This document shows, piece by piece, positions 23,270 through 31,234 of a stretch of 64,000 bases of DNA. The notes under the pieces were generated by a model. That model made no database searches, was not told the DNA's origin, and saw only the letters and a list, made by a program, of their open reading frames with translations. Numbering within the stretch: position 1 is the first letter of the stretch; every line of letters starts with the position of its first letter. Made by a program: the position numbers and the translations under genes. The stretch comes from Phycisphaerae bacterium (GTDB taxonomy: Bacteria > Planctomycetota > Phycisphaerae > Phycisphaerales > UBA1924): NCBI GenBank assembly GCA_014192545.1, contig BJHL01000004.1:1-64000 (forward strand), written 5' to 3'.

Positions 23270-25297
23270 CTACTGGCGCTCGTTGTTTTGTTGCTTCTCG
23301 CGCTGGGTCATCATCTCGACGATGTGGTCGCGAGCGGCTTTCAGGTCGGCTTCGGGAGGCTCTGGGAAAAGTTGGTCGAAGGTTTTGCCAGAGGCGGCGA
23401 TTTGACGCGCGGCAGCGATTTCATCAAAGTACTTCTCGCGCAAAATGTCGTAGGCCCAGGCTTGCAAACTCGGTGGTGCTGCGATGTACGAAGAGTTAGC
23501 GTCGTCGAGATCGAGCGACTGGATGAAGAAGACAAAGGTGTTACCGGCAACGACGTTGAAGTCGCGGTCGAGTTGCTCCATGCGATATGTCTCGCGATCA
23601 ACTGAGGTTCGGCGGGCTTGTTCGTTCATGAAATAGCGGTGGAAGTCGCGGGCGTAGTTCATCTGGCTCAGGAAGACATCGGGGTCTTGACCAAGCAAGC
23701 CTGCGGCGTATGCATTGAAGATTGCGCCTTGCACCTGTGAAATGGTGGTGCTGGGGCGGGTGGCTTGATCGTTGAGTTCGGTTTGCACGAACTCGTTGAT
23801 AGGAACGCTGAATCGCGCGACGCGGTCTGGGTCGTAGACGTTTTGCTTTTTGAAGTTTCGAAGCTTGGAATACCACTCGCCCGCACTTTGCATGTCGCCG
23901 CGGCGGTACATGAAGAGGACCACGTCGATCAGAAAGTTTTGGTAGCCGTCGGAGAGGTGGCTCACGCCGCGTTCGGCGGTTTGATCTTCGAGTTTGATGA
24001 CTTGTCCTCGGCTGGGGTCCCAAGCCCAAGCACGGCTGCGGATTTCGTCAAGCACCATGCCGTAGCTTTCGGCGAAGTGGGCGCTGGGCATGACTTGGTA
24101 CATGGGATACTGCTGGAAGATTGAAGCGCGGAAGTCGAAGAAGATGTCGCCTGTGCGGAAGAGTTCTTGCAGGCTTTGCACGACGATGCGGTCGGTGTTG
24201 AGGAAGTCGAAGTCCTGCTGATTTTTCTTGTCGTCGCGCACGCGGTCGCCGGCTTCTTCGACGCCGCGGGCGGACCAGTAGAGGGCGTGGGTGCTGGGGT
24301 GGCGCCAGTCGAGGGGGCCGTACTTGTCGGTGTAGCGGATCATGCGATCAACTTCCATGTGGAAGTCTTGCGTGAGCACGCGATTGCGAACGTGGAGGAC
24401 GAGGGGCTCCCACACGTCCTTGTACTGCGGGTCGTTCATCAGGACGCGCAGGGCGTTGGTGCGCGGGCCAGCCATGCGGGCGAAGAAGACTTCTTTGCGG
24501 GCGGAAGTTTCGTAGGCGCGGTTGATTTCGACGCGCTCGAGCATTGCGAAGCGGTCGAGAGGATTTTCGAGATTCCAGTTTAGTTCGCTTTGGAGTTTGG
24601 CGATCAGCGCGGGGGCTTGTGGGTGCGCGGCGTAAATTGCTTCAAGACTCTTGGGAGCTTCGGCGATGGTGGTGAGCCACGCGACATACTTGGCGATGGC
24701 TTTGCTGCGGACGCGGTCGTCGGAGTCGCGACGGGGCGGCGGGCCCATGACGACCGTCCACTCGCGCGCGACCTGACGCTTGTAGTAGTTGTTGGCATCG
24801 TCGGTGAAGCCTTGGATTTTGTGGGCGTAGATCCACGCGAGTTCTTTGTGCAGCAGCAGGTCGTTGGGGTTGGCCTGGATGCCTTCGTCGCGCAGAATCC
24901 GGATGCCTTGATTGACCCAGTCCCAGCGTTCTTCGCGGGTTTTGGTCATCACGCTGATGTTGTACGCGAGGTTCCAGGCATGAAAGACCCAGACGCGCGG
25001 GAAGCGCGGTTGCAGGCGCGTGATGGCGCGGGCGAGTTCTACGGCTTCGTAGTACTTGCCGGCTTCTTTCATGTCGTTGGCGCGCATCCAGAGTGCGTTG
25101 ACGAAGATGCCGCGGAACGCGCCCATGGCGACGCCCAGGCTGATTTCCCAGCGGTCGTTATCTTCGGCGCGGTCGGTGTAGGTGAGTTTGGCCTTACCTG
25201 CGATGCTGGTCATCTGCACGGACAGACCCATGCTGGCGGCGAGGGCGAGGGCCATCAAGCCGCCTGCTGCCCACTGGACTTTTGCGTCGCGCGACAT
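23270..25297 (-). CDS. large TPR-like protein with N-terminal membrane anchor, end of the SPFH/ABC cluster
   Basis: 675 residues. One N-terminal helix (QWAAGGLMALALAASMGLSV) anchors a mostly alpha-helical body. Residues ~65-200 look like TPR units (ANDMKEAGKYYEAVELARAITRLQP, FPRVWVFHAWNLAYNISV). A later part is rich in Arg/Asp/Tyr, without a known catalytic motif. I do not recognise a named family. It has AGGAG before its start and lies 41 bases downstream of the ABC permease on the same strand, so it is probably part of that operon and may be its periplasm- or cytosol-facing scaffold. Confidence 0.65.
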   Translation of the reverse strand: MSRDAKVQWAAGGLMALALAASMGLSVQMTSIAGKAKLTYTDRAEDNDRWEISLGVAMGAFRGIFVNALWMRANDMKEAGKYYEAVELARAITRLQPRFPRVWVFHAWNLAYNISVMTKTREERWDWVNQGIRILRDEGIQANPNDLLLHKELAWIYAHKIQGFTDDANNYYKRQVAREWTVVMGPPPRRDSDDRVRSKAIAKYVAWLTTIAEAPKSLEAIYAAHPQAPALIAKLQSELNWNLENPLDRFAMLERVEINRAYETSARKEVFFARMAGPRTNALRVLMNDPQYKDVWEPLVLHVRNRVLTQDFHMEVDRMIRYTDKYGPLDWRHPSTHALYWSARGVEEAGDRVRDDKKNQQDFDFLNTDRIVVQSLQELFRTGDIFFDFRASIFQQYPMYQVMPSAHFAESYGMVLDEIRSRAWAWDPSRGQVIKLEDQTAERGVSHLSDGYQNFLIDVVLFMYRRGDMQSAGEWYSKLRNFKKQNVYDPDRVARFSVPINEFVQTELNDQATRPSTTISQVQGAIFNAYAAGLLGQDPDVFLSQMNYARDFHRYFMNEQARRTSVDRETYRMEQLDRDFNVVAGNTFVFFIQSLDLDDANSSYIAAPPSLQAWAYDILREKYFDEIAAARQIAASGKTFDQLFPEPPEADLKAARDHIVEMMTQREKQQNNERQ

Positions 25298-25338
25298 GCA
25301 CAGACTCCTGAGAGAACGTTGGTACTAGTGGCCTGACA

Positions 25339-27369
25339 CTATTGGCCTGAGTAGATGGCGAGTTCGCGCTTGCGGAAGATCATGACACCGATCATGTAAA
25401 GGATGAGGGTGGCGGCGAGGAGGACGAATACGCCGAAGAGGAGGGTGCTCCAGGGGAGGGCTTCGCCTTCGACGAGTCGGGCGGTTGGTCGCAGATCGGC
25501 GTAGACCTTGAAGGTGTTGCCGATGCCTTCGGCAATTGCGCCGATGGCTTGGTTCAGGTAGAGTTTCTTGCCGTCGGTGGTTTCTGTCTCGAAGGTTTCG
25601 AGGCTCTTGAGGAGGAAGCCCGAACCTTCTGCCGCCCAGAAGGTGACGATGGAGACGAGTGACGCGACGGGAAAGCTCATGAAGGTGGATGCGGTGATGC
25701 CGACCATCGCGAGAAAGAGAAGCTTGACCCAGAGGACGACCATGAGGCGGAAGAAGTTGGCGGTGAAGGAGCCGGAGACGTAGCTGAGTTCAAGGCCGTC
25801 GGCTGGTGGAAAGGTAATGGCGAGAGGGTTGCCCGTGCCGCGCTGCACGTCGGCGTTGAAAATGGTGATGGCGAGGTTGCCGTCGGCGTCGATGAGTTGG
25901 TGAGAGAGGCGAATGGTCTGCGGCTGGTCGAGAGGCGTTTCGATGACTTGCGGCGGGTCGTTACTGCCGTGGAAGTAAAAGGAGAGCCGGTACATTTGGT
26001 CAGGCATGTTGCCGCCTGATTGGATTTTGTATCGCAAGATCACAGGACGGGCAGAGTTTCGGGCGGCTTGGAGATTGCTGAAAACAAACAGGCGATTGTC
26101 GCCGGCTTCTATCGTGCGATAGCTCACTTCAACACTCTTGAGCAGACCGGAGCGGACTTCATCGGCGAATTTTTGTTTGTTGCGAGCGATCGTTTCAGGC
26201 GTGTCGCCCATGGCGATGGCCGCGCTGTCGAACTCTTGCTGGACGCGAGCGTCGATTTCTTTCTGGAGATTGTCAATGTCAAGGTCTGGCGGTGCAAGGC
26301 CGACCCGCTTCTTACTGGTCAGGACCTGCGTTTCGAGCATGAGGCGGTCTTCGCTCATGAGCATTGAGGTGTCAGTGGCGACGAAAGCGGCGGACTCACC
26401 CTGCGCAGGTTGGCGGCGGAGGAACTCGGTGAAGATGAAGATGCCGGAACTGGCGACGCCCAGCAACACAGCGGCGAGAACGCCTACGCCAACCCACTTG
26501 CCCAGAATGTACTGCCATGCGGCGACGGGCTTGGTGATGGTTTGCCAGATGATTTTGTCGCGCTGCTCGGTGGCGACGGTGGCGACGCTGAAGAGCACGA
26601 TGAGCAAAGCGATGAGCAGGAAGCTGCCGCCTGTGGCGTATTGGAGGAAGGCTTGCACGCGGTACCGCAGCGGCTGATCTTGCGTGAGCAGCAAGGGCAA
26701 CGCGGCGAGCGAGAACATGAGCAGGATGATGAAGACCAAAGAGACGCGCAGGCGGACGGCTTCGGTCAGGACGTTGCGGGCGATGCTGAAGACGGGGTTG
26801 CTTGCACCAAGCAACAGGCCAGCGAGGCGCATGAGAGCGGTGAAACTAGCCATGAGAGCCACAACGCCCACGACGGGCGGCATGATGATGGGAAGCACGC
26901 CGCGCAGCACGCTGAGCTTTTCGAGGCCCCAGACGCTGCCCAGCAGCAGGCTGCAAATGGCGATCAGGCCCAGATAGGTGATGCCTAAGCCCAGCCAGAT
27001 GACAACCAGTGCGATTCCGGTTGCGATTGCGAGACCTACGCCAACGCCCGCAACACTGTGCTGGGTGTTGACGATGCCTTCGACGACGCGCGCGGTTGCG
27101 TCCATCGAGTCGAGGGGTCGCGTGAGTTCTTCGCTAGAGACAGTTTTACCTTCGGCTTTGGCGGCGTTCTCGATCTCCTCGGCTTGGCGACGCATGTCGG
27201 ACTGAGCTTCGCGGATGGGAGCCATCGCCTGGTCGCGAGCTTTCGATGACGCGACGCTATAGCTAATGAAAAGCACACCAGCCAGAGCGACGACGATGAC
27301 GCTGGCGATGATTTTGAACCATCGCGATTGCTGGAAGCGGTCGCATGCGGAGAGCCATTTGCCGATCAC
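25339..27369 (-). CDS. ABC-2-type transporter permease with large extracytoplasmic domain
   Basis: 676 residues. One N-terminal helix, a Glu/Lys-rich coiled region (~40-100), then several helices. The ABC-2 coupling region follows: SVATVATEQRDKIIWQTITKPVAAWQYILGKWVGVG. A soluble ~250-residue domain contains two coiled segments and a beta-rich part, and C-terminal helices end the protein. The TKP-x-x-x-x-x-ILGKW motif is also found in the divergent permease at 33986 (SKPVSRVALILGKYLGV), so the two are related. It overlaps the ATPase gene by four bases (ATGA). Substrate unknown. Confidence 0.8.
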   Translation of the reverse strand: MIGKWLSACDRFQQSRWFKIIASVIVVALAGVLFISYSVASSKARDQAMAPIREAQSDMRRQAEEIENAAKAEGKTVSSEELTRPLDSMDATARVVEGIVNTQHSVAGVGVGLAIATGIALVVIWLGLGITYLGLIAICSLLLGSVWGLEKLSVLRGVLPIIMPPVVGVVALMASFTALMRLAGLLLGASNPVFSIARNVLTEAVRLRVSLVFIILLMFSLAALPLLLTQDQPLRYRVQAFLQYATGGSFLLIALLIVLFSVATVATEQRDKIIWQTITKPVAAWQYILGKWVGVGVLAAVLLGVASSGIFIFTEFLRRQPAQGESAAFVATDTSMLMSEDRLMLETQVLTSKKRVGLAPPDLDIDNLQKEIDARVQQEFDSAAIAMGDTPETIARNKQKFADEVRSGLLKSVEVSYRTIEAGDNRLFVFSNLQAARNSARPVILRYKIQSGGNMPDQMYRLSFYFHGSNDPPQVIETPLDQPQTIRLSHQLIDADGNLAITIFNADVQRGTGNPLAITFPPADGLELSYVSGSFTANFFRLMVVLWVKLLFLAMVGITASTFMSFPVASLVSIVTFWAAEGSGFLLKSLETFETETTDGKKLYLNQAIGAIAEGIGNTFKVYADLRPTARLVEGEALPWSTLLFGVFVLLAATLILYMIGVMIFRKRELAIYSGQ

Positions 27370-28661
27370 GGCTTGGCCTCCCCACTGCCGTCGGGTTTGT
27401 TGATGAGGTTGCCGATGACGGAGAGATCGACGTTGTCGGTCTTGACGGGTTCGCTCGCGATGGGCTTGGGCGCTTCCTTGACCTGCGCGGCGACAGTTTT
27501 CGTGCCTGAGATGAGATCGCCGATGAGATTGTCGTTAAGGCCGTCGGTGCGGGCGGGCTGCGTGGTTTCAGGAGATTGCTGGGTGGGCTTGGGAGCAATC
27601 GCTGGAGCGGGCTCGGGGTCGCCTTTGACGAGTTTGTCGATGACGGCGTCGCCGCGTTCTTGGTCGCTATCTTGGCCTGCGCGCAGGAAGTTGGCGGTCT
27701 GCCCGCCGGAGGTTGCGCCGCTGGTGGTGACTTGCTCGGTCTTGGCTTTTTCGACGATATCGAGGAAGAGAGCTTCGAGCGTTTGGCGGGGCTTGCTGAC
27801 TTTGCGAATGCTGTGCTTGCCGCCGGTGCGAGCTTGCACGATGCGGTCGATCTCTGCGATGGTGGCATCGTCGAGTTGATCGGTTTCGATGGTGGTGCGA
27901 TCTTGCGTGGTGAGGAGGTTGTCGCAGGTGCCTTCGGCGCGTTTGGTGCCGCCGTAGAGAATGACGAGGCGATCAACGCAGTCTTCGACGTCGCCCAGCA
28001 GGTGGCTGGAGAGAAGAACGGTTTTGCCGCGGCGACCCAGCTCGATGATGAGGTCTTTGATTTGGCGCGTGCCGATGGGGTCAAGGCCTGTGGTGGGTTC
28101 GTCGAGGATGAGGAAATCGGGATCGTTGATGAGAGCCTGCGCGATGCCCAAGCGACGCTGCATGCCTTTGCTGTACTCGCGCACGGGGCGGAACTGGGCG
28201 CCGGTCATGCCCAGCATGTCGAGCAGTTCATCAACGCGGCGGGCGCGGGTGCGGTGGTCGAGTTCGAAGAGCTTGCCGTAGTAGTCGAGGGTTTCGCGGG
28301 CGTTGAGGAAGGGGTAGAGATAGCTTTCTTCGGGCAGGTAGCCGATGCGTTTTTTGATGTCAACGTCGGTGGGCAGCTTGCCGAAGACGCTGACTTTGCC
28401 GCTGGTGGGCGTGAGCAGGCCCAGGATCATTTTGATTGTGGTGCTTTTGCCGCTGCCGTTGGGGCCCAGGAGACCGAAGACTTCGTGCCGACGGATTTCA
28501 AAGCTGAGGGTTTGCACGGCTTTGGCGTAGTCGCGCATCCAGAAGTCTTTGAACGTCTTGGTAAGCTGCGTGCAGACGACGACCGGCTCGCCCACCGAGG
28601 GCTTGGCGGCTTGCGAAGGGCGAAGACCTTGATTCTGCGTTGTTGAGCCTGCCTGCGTCAT
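27366..28661 (-). CDS. ABC transporter ATP-binding protein with long C-terminal extension
   Basis: 431 residues. The nucleotide-binding domain (~30-250) has Walker A GPNGSGKSTTIKM, Q-loop IGYLPEESYLYP, signature YSKGMQRRLGIAQALINDP, Walker B FLILDEPTTGLDP and the H-switch LLSSHLL. It is the CcmA/NodI-like type that pairs with ABC-2 permeases. The last ~180 residues are Pro/Gln/Thr-rich and disordered, ending in a short repeated LIGNLI/LIGDLI motif (DNLIGDLISG, SVIGNLINKP); the repeat may be a docking peptide. It sits between the hflK-like gene (24-base gap) and its permease. Confidence 0.88.
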   Translation of the reverse strand: MTQAGSTTQNQGLRPSQAAKPSVGEPVVVCTQLTKTFKDFWMRDYAKAVQTLSFEIRRHEVFGLLGPNGSGKSTTIKMILGLLTPTSGKVSVFGKLPTDVDIKKRIGYLPEESYLYPFLNARETLDYYGKLFELDHRTRARRVDELLDMLGMTGAQFRPVREYSKGMQRRLGIAQALINDPDFLILDEPTTGLDPIGTRQIKDLIIELGRRGKTVLLSSHLLGDVEDCVDRLVILYGGTKRAEGTCDNLLTTQDRTTIETDQLDDATIAEIDRIVQARTGGKHSIRKVSKPRQTLEALFLDIVEKAKTEQVTTSGATSGGQTANFLRAGQDSDQERGDAVIDKLVKGDPEPAPAIAPKPTQQSPETTQPARTDGLNDNLIGDLISGTKTVAAQVKEAPKPIASEPVKTDNVDLSVIGNLINKPDGSGEAKP

Positions 28662-28685
28662 GCGAATGCTCCGCCAGTCGTTGGT

Positions 28686-30116
28686 TTATTCGCCGGTTGT
28701 TTCGTTCGGGGTTTCGGTGGTGAAGCCGCTGCGCTGCATGCGCTTGAGCTGATCGGCACGGGCCTTGAGTGCTTCCTGCTCGCGGACTTTCTTGTCGATT
28801 TCGCGCTGGATGAGCGGATCGCGGTTGAGCGAGAGTTGCAAGATGTCGCCCGCGTTGCTGGCGGGGAGCCAAAGCATTTGGATTTGAGGCTTGCCGTAGA
28901 ACGCGCTGACGGCGCTGGCCCACTCGCGCTGGGTCATGACGAGCGGGTTGCTTTCAAACTGGCTGGACATCGCGCTGAAGCGGCGGTCTTTGCTTTGGGC
29001 AAGACTGACAACTTCGGAGCGGTAGGCCTGCGCGTCGGCGATGGACTTGGTGACGGAGCCTGAGACGCGCAGTTCGCGGTCATTGACTTTGACCGTGTTG
29101 CCTTGCATGGCGTTGTCGATCTCAGCGAGGACCGTTGTTTGCTTGGCGGCGTCGCCTGTTGCGATCGCGGCTTCGTAGGCATCGATGCGTTCGAGCAAGT
29201 AGCCCGAAAGTTCGCCAGCGGTTTCGTTGAGGACTTTGGAGCGTTCGGTTTGTGCGTCTTCGAGAGCCTTTTGGCTCTTGCTGGCGGCCGCTTGCACTGC
29301 GGCGAAGTCTTTGCGCACCAGCAAAGGCGGCGTGACTTCGGTCATCTGCATCGTTTCGATGGAGATGCCTGAGTTCATCGCGTCGAGGGTTTCCTGCGTC
29401 ATTTGCTTTGCGCGGGCGGCGACGCCTGACTCGGATGAGTCTGCGGATTGACGCAGCAAAACATCGATGCTGGTTTCGGCACATGCTCGCACAACGCCAA
29501 CTTTGACTGCGCTGCGAACAAGTTCTTGCTCTTGCGTGAGCAGAACGTTTTCGGCATACTCACGCGTGTTTTTGCGGCGGTAGGTTGCGCTCCAGCGGGC
29601 GTGCACCAAGTTGCCATCGCCTGTAATGATGGACCCGGTGCGTTCATCCTCGGGCTTGAGGCTCATGGGCGTGCCCAAGTTGTCAAGCGATTGGTTGACG
29701 GTGCCGGCGGGGATGGCGACCCAAAAATCTTCGTCGATGGCGACGCGTTCGACGCCTGTGCTGACTTTGAGCAGTTCGCCAAAGGGGAAAGGCGGTGCCC
29801 AGTGCAGGCCTGGCGGCAACTGGCTTTCGGTCATTTTGCCGAAGACCACGCGGATGCCTTGTTCGCCTTCTTGCACGCGGTTGAAGCCCTTGGCGATGTA
29901 GGCCAGGAAGAGTGCGCCGACGGCGATATAGATGATGCCCAGTAGGACGTTGAGCGCGTCAGCGAGGCTCTTGTTCGCCGGGTCCATCAGCGTTGCGTTG
30001 TCGGCAGCGTCGATGTCGTTTTGGCGGAGCGTGACTGAGCCAGCGCGGCGCGCGGGCGTGCTTGATGAAGCACTGCTGGGAGTTTCGGGCGCGAGGAGTA
30101 AACGGAACTTGTCCAT
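28686..30116 (-). CDS. HflK-like SPFH/band-7 membrane protein
   Basis: 476 residues. A ~50-residue polar start is followed by one membrane helix (VLLGIIYIAVGALFLAYIA). The SPFH domain comes next (GIRVVFGKMTESQLPPGLHWAPPFPFGELLKV), then a long coiled-coil flotillin-like region (QAAASKSQKALEDAQTERSKVLNE). HflK/HflC form membrane cages around FtsH in other bacteria; no ftsH is in the window. Its ATG overlaps the hflC stop by one base (TAATG), so the two are translationally coupled. It keeps the acidic/Gln C-terminal tail of the group. Confidence 0.82.
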   Translation of the reverse strand: MDKFRLLLAPETPSSASSSTPARRAGSVTLRQNDIDAADNATLMDPANKSLADALNVLLGIIYIAVGALFLAYIAKGFNRVQEGEQGIRVVFGKMTESQLPPGLHWAPPFPFGELLKVSTGVERVAIDEDFWVAIPAGTVNQSLDNLGTPMSLKPEDERTGSIITGDGNLVHARWSATYRRKNTREYAENVLLTQEQELVRSAVKVGVVRACAETSIDVLLRQSADSSESGVAARAKQMTQETLDAMNSGISIETMQMTEVTPPLLVRKDFAAVQAAASKSQKALEDAQTERSKVLNETAGELSGYLLERIDAYEAAIATGDAAKQTTVLAEIDNAMQGNTVKVNDRELRVSGSVTKSIADAQAYRSEVVSLAQSKDRRFSAMSSQFESNPLVMTQREWASAVSAFYGKPQIQMLWLPASNAGDILQLSLNRDPLIQREIDKKVREQEALKARADQLKRMQRSGFTTETPNETTGE

Positions 30117-31153
30117 TACTTCTTGCCTCCGGTGGGTTTGGCAGCGGGCTGAGTGCCGGCCATTTCATTCAGAGCGCTCTTGATGCTCTCAGGAGTCGTG
30201 AAGCTGGGGAGTTGGCCTGCGCGAATGCCGTTGAGGCTGTCGGGCATGAGCAGATTGAAGCCTGGGTAGCTGCTGGGAATGACCAGCGTTGCGGTGCGCG
30301 GGTTGACGCCCCGGATGAATTCCATCTGGTCGAGGTAGACGGCGAGCTGAGGGTTCTTGTTCATCAGCGCGAGGTATGGAGCGACTTCGTTGTCGCCCTT
30401 GCTGCGAATGTCTTGTGCGAGGCGTTCGGCGAAGGCGCTGATCTTTTGCGAGTCGCTATTGGCGCGGTCGCGGATGGCTTGGGCCTGGCTTTGGCCTTGG
30501 CTTTCGATTTCCTTTGCGATGCGTTCGCGGCCGCTCTTCATGCGATCAAAGACGGCACTGGTAACGGCTTCAGGCAGCAGGATGCGCGTGAGGCCCACGT
30601 CGATAGCTTCGACGCCGTAGTCGGCGAGTTTGACGCCTTGCTTGTCTGCACTTTGCGTGAAGGCGTCCTTCATCGCGATTTCGAGTTCGGGGATTTTGCT
30701 CTTGTTGGTTTCAGCCGTGAAGAGGTCCTGCATGGTGAACTTGCTCACGACGCCTGCGGCGGCGCGGAGGTTGGCTTGCAGGGCTTGCTCGGCCTTTTGG
30801 TAGTGCTCTTCGCTGCGTTCGCCCGCGCTGCTGAAGGTTTGGAAGAACTTGAGCGGGTCGGTCACGCGCCAAGTGCAGAAGGTTTCAACCGCGATTTGGC
30901 GATTGTCGGCGGTTTGCTGCGTTTCGACCTTCAGGGTCAGCAGCCGCATGCGCGTGTCGTATTTGGTGACTTCTTGGAAGGGGTACGGCAAGCGGAAGCG
31001 CAGGCCCGGCTCGCGGATCACGCTTTCATCGGTTGCTTTGCCGAAGGTGGTTTTCACCGCGGCTTCAGTAAAGCGAACTTGAAAGGTGAAGGCGAAGGAG
31101 GCCAGCACCAGAACGACCAAACCAGCGACCAGATAGCGAAGCAGTCTTTGCAC
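30116..31153 (-). CDS. hflC: HflC-like SPFH/band-7 membrane protein
   Basis: About 345 residues. A short N-terminal helix (LLRYLVAGLVVLVLASFAFTFQV) is followed directly by the SPFH domain: EAAVKTTFGKATDESVIREPGLRFRLPYPFQEV, typical of HflC. Then come VETFCTWRVTDPLKFFQTF, the coiled coil with AERLAQDIRSKGDNEVAPYLALM, and the AVYLDQMEFI end. I start at the GTG 31153 because GAGGAG lies six bases before it; a TTG at 31159 overlaps that SD. Second in a row of three SPFH genes, separated from the first by an 8/16-mer repeat arm. Confidence 0.85.
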   Translation of the reverse strand: MQRLLRYLVAGLVVLVLASFAFTFQVRFTEAAVKTTFGKATDESVIREPGLRFRLPYPFQEVTKYDTRMRLLTLKVETQQTADNRQIAVETFCTWRVTDPLKFFQTFSSAGERSEEHYQKAEQALQANLRAAAGVVSKFTMQDLFTAETNKSKIPELEIAMKDAFTQSADKQGVKLADYGVEAIDVGLTRILLPEAVTSAVFDRMKSGRERIAKEIESQGQSQAQAIRDRANSDSQKISAFAERLAQDIRSKGDNEVAPYLALMNKNPQLAVYLDQMEFIRGVNPRTATLVIPSSYPGFNLLMPDSLNGIRAGQLPSFTTPESIKSALNEMAGTQPAAKPTGGKK

Positions 31154-31168
31154 GATCAACTCCTCAGA

Positions 31169-31217
31169 GGAGAGACGAAGTACCGGAGAGACGAAGTACC
31201 GAAGTGAAATGCGAATC
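31169..31217 (+). repeat. two perfect 16-mers plus core, single-arm repeat
   Basis: GGAGAGACGAAGTACC occurs twice in tandem (31169-31184, 31185-31200), followed by GAAG and GTGAAATGCGAATC-like core bases. The octamers GAAGTACC and G(G/A)AGAGAC are the same as those at 43057-43104 and 44259-44274. It lies between the first SPFH gene and hflC, right upstream of the hflC ribosome-binding site. Confidence 0.85.
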
Positions 31218-31234
31218 TTTGAACTTGCGTGGGA

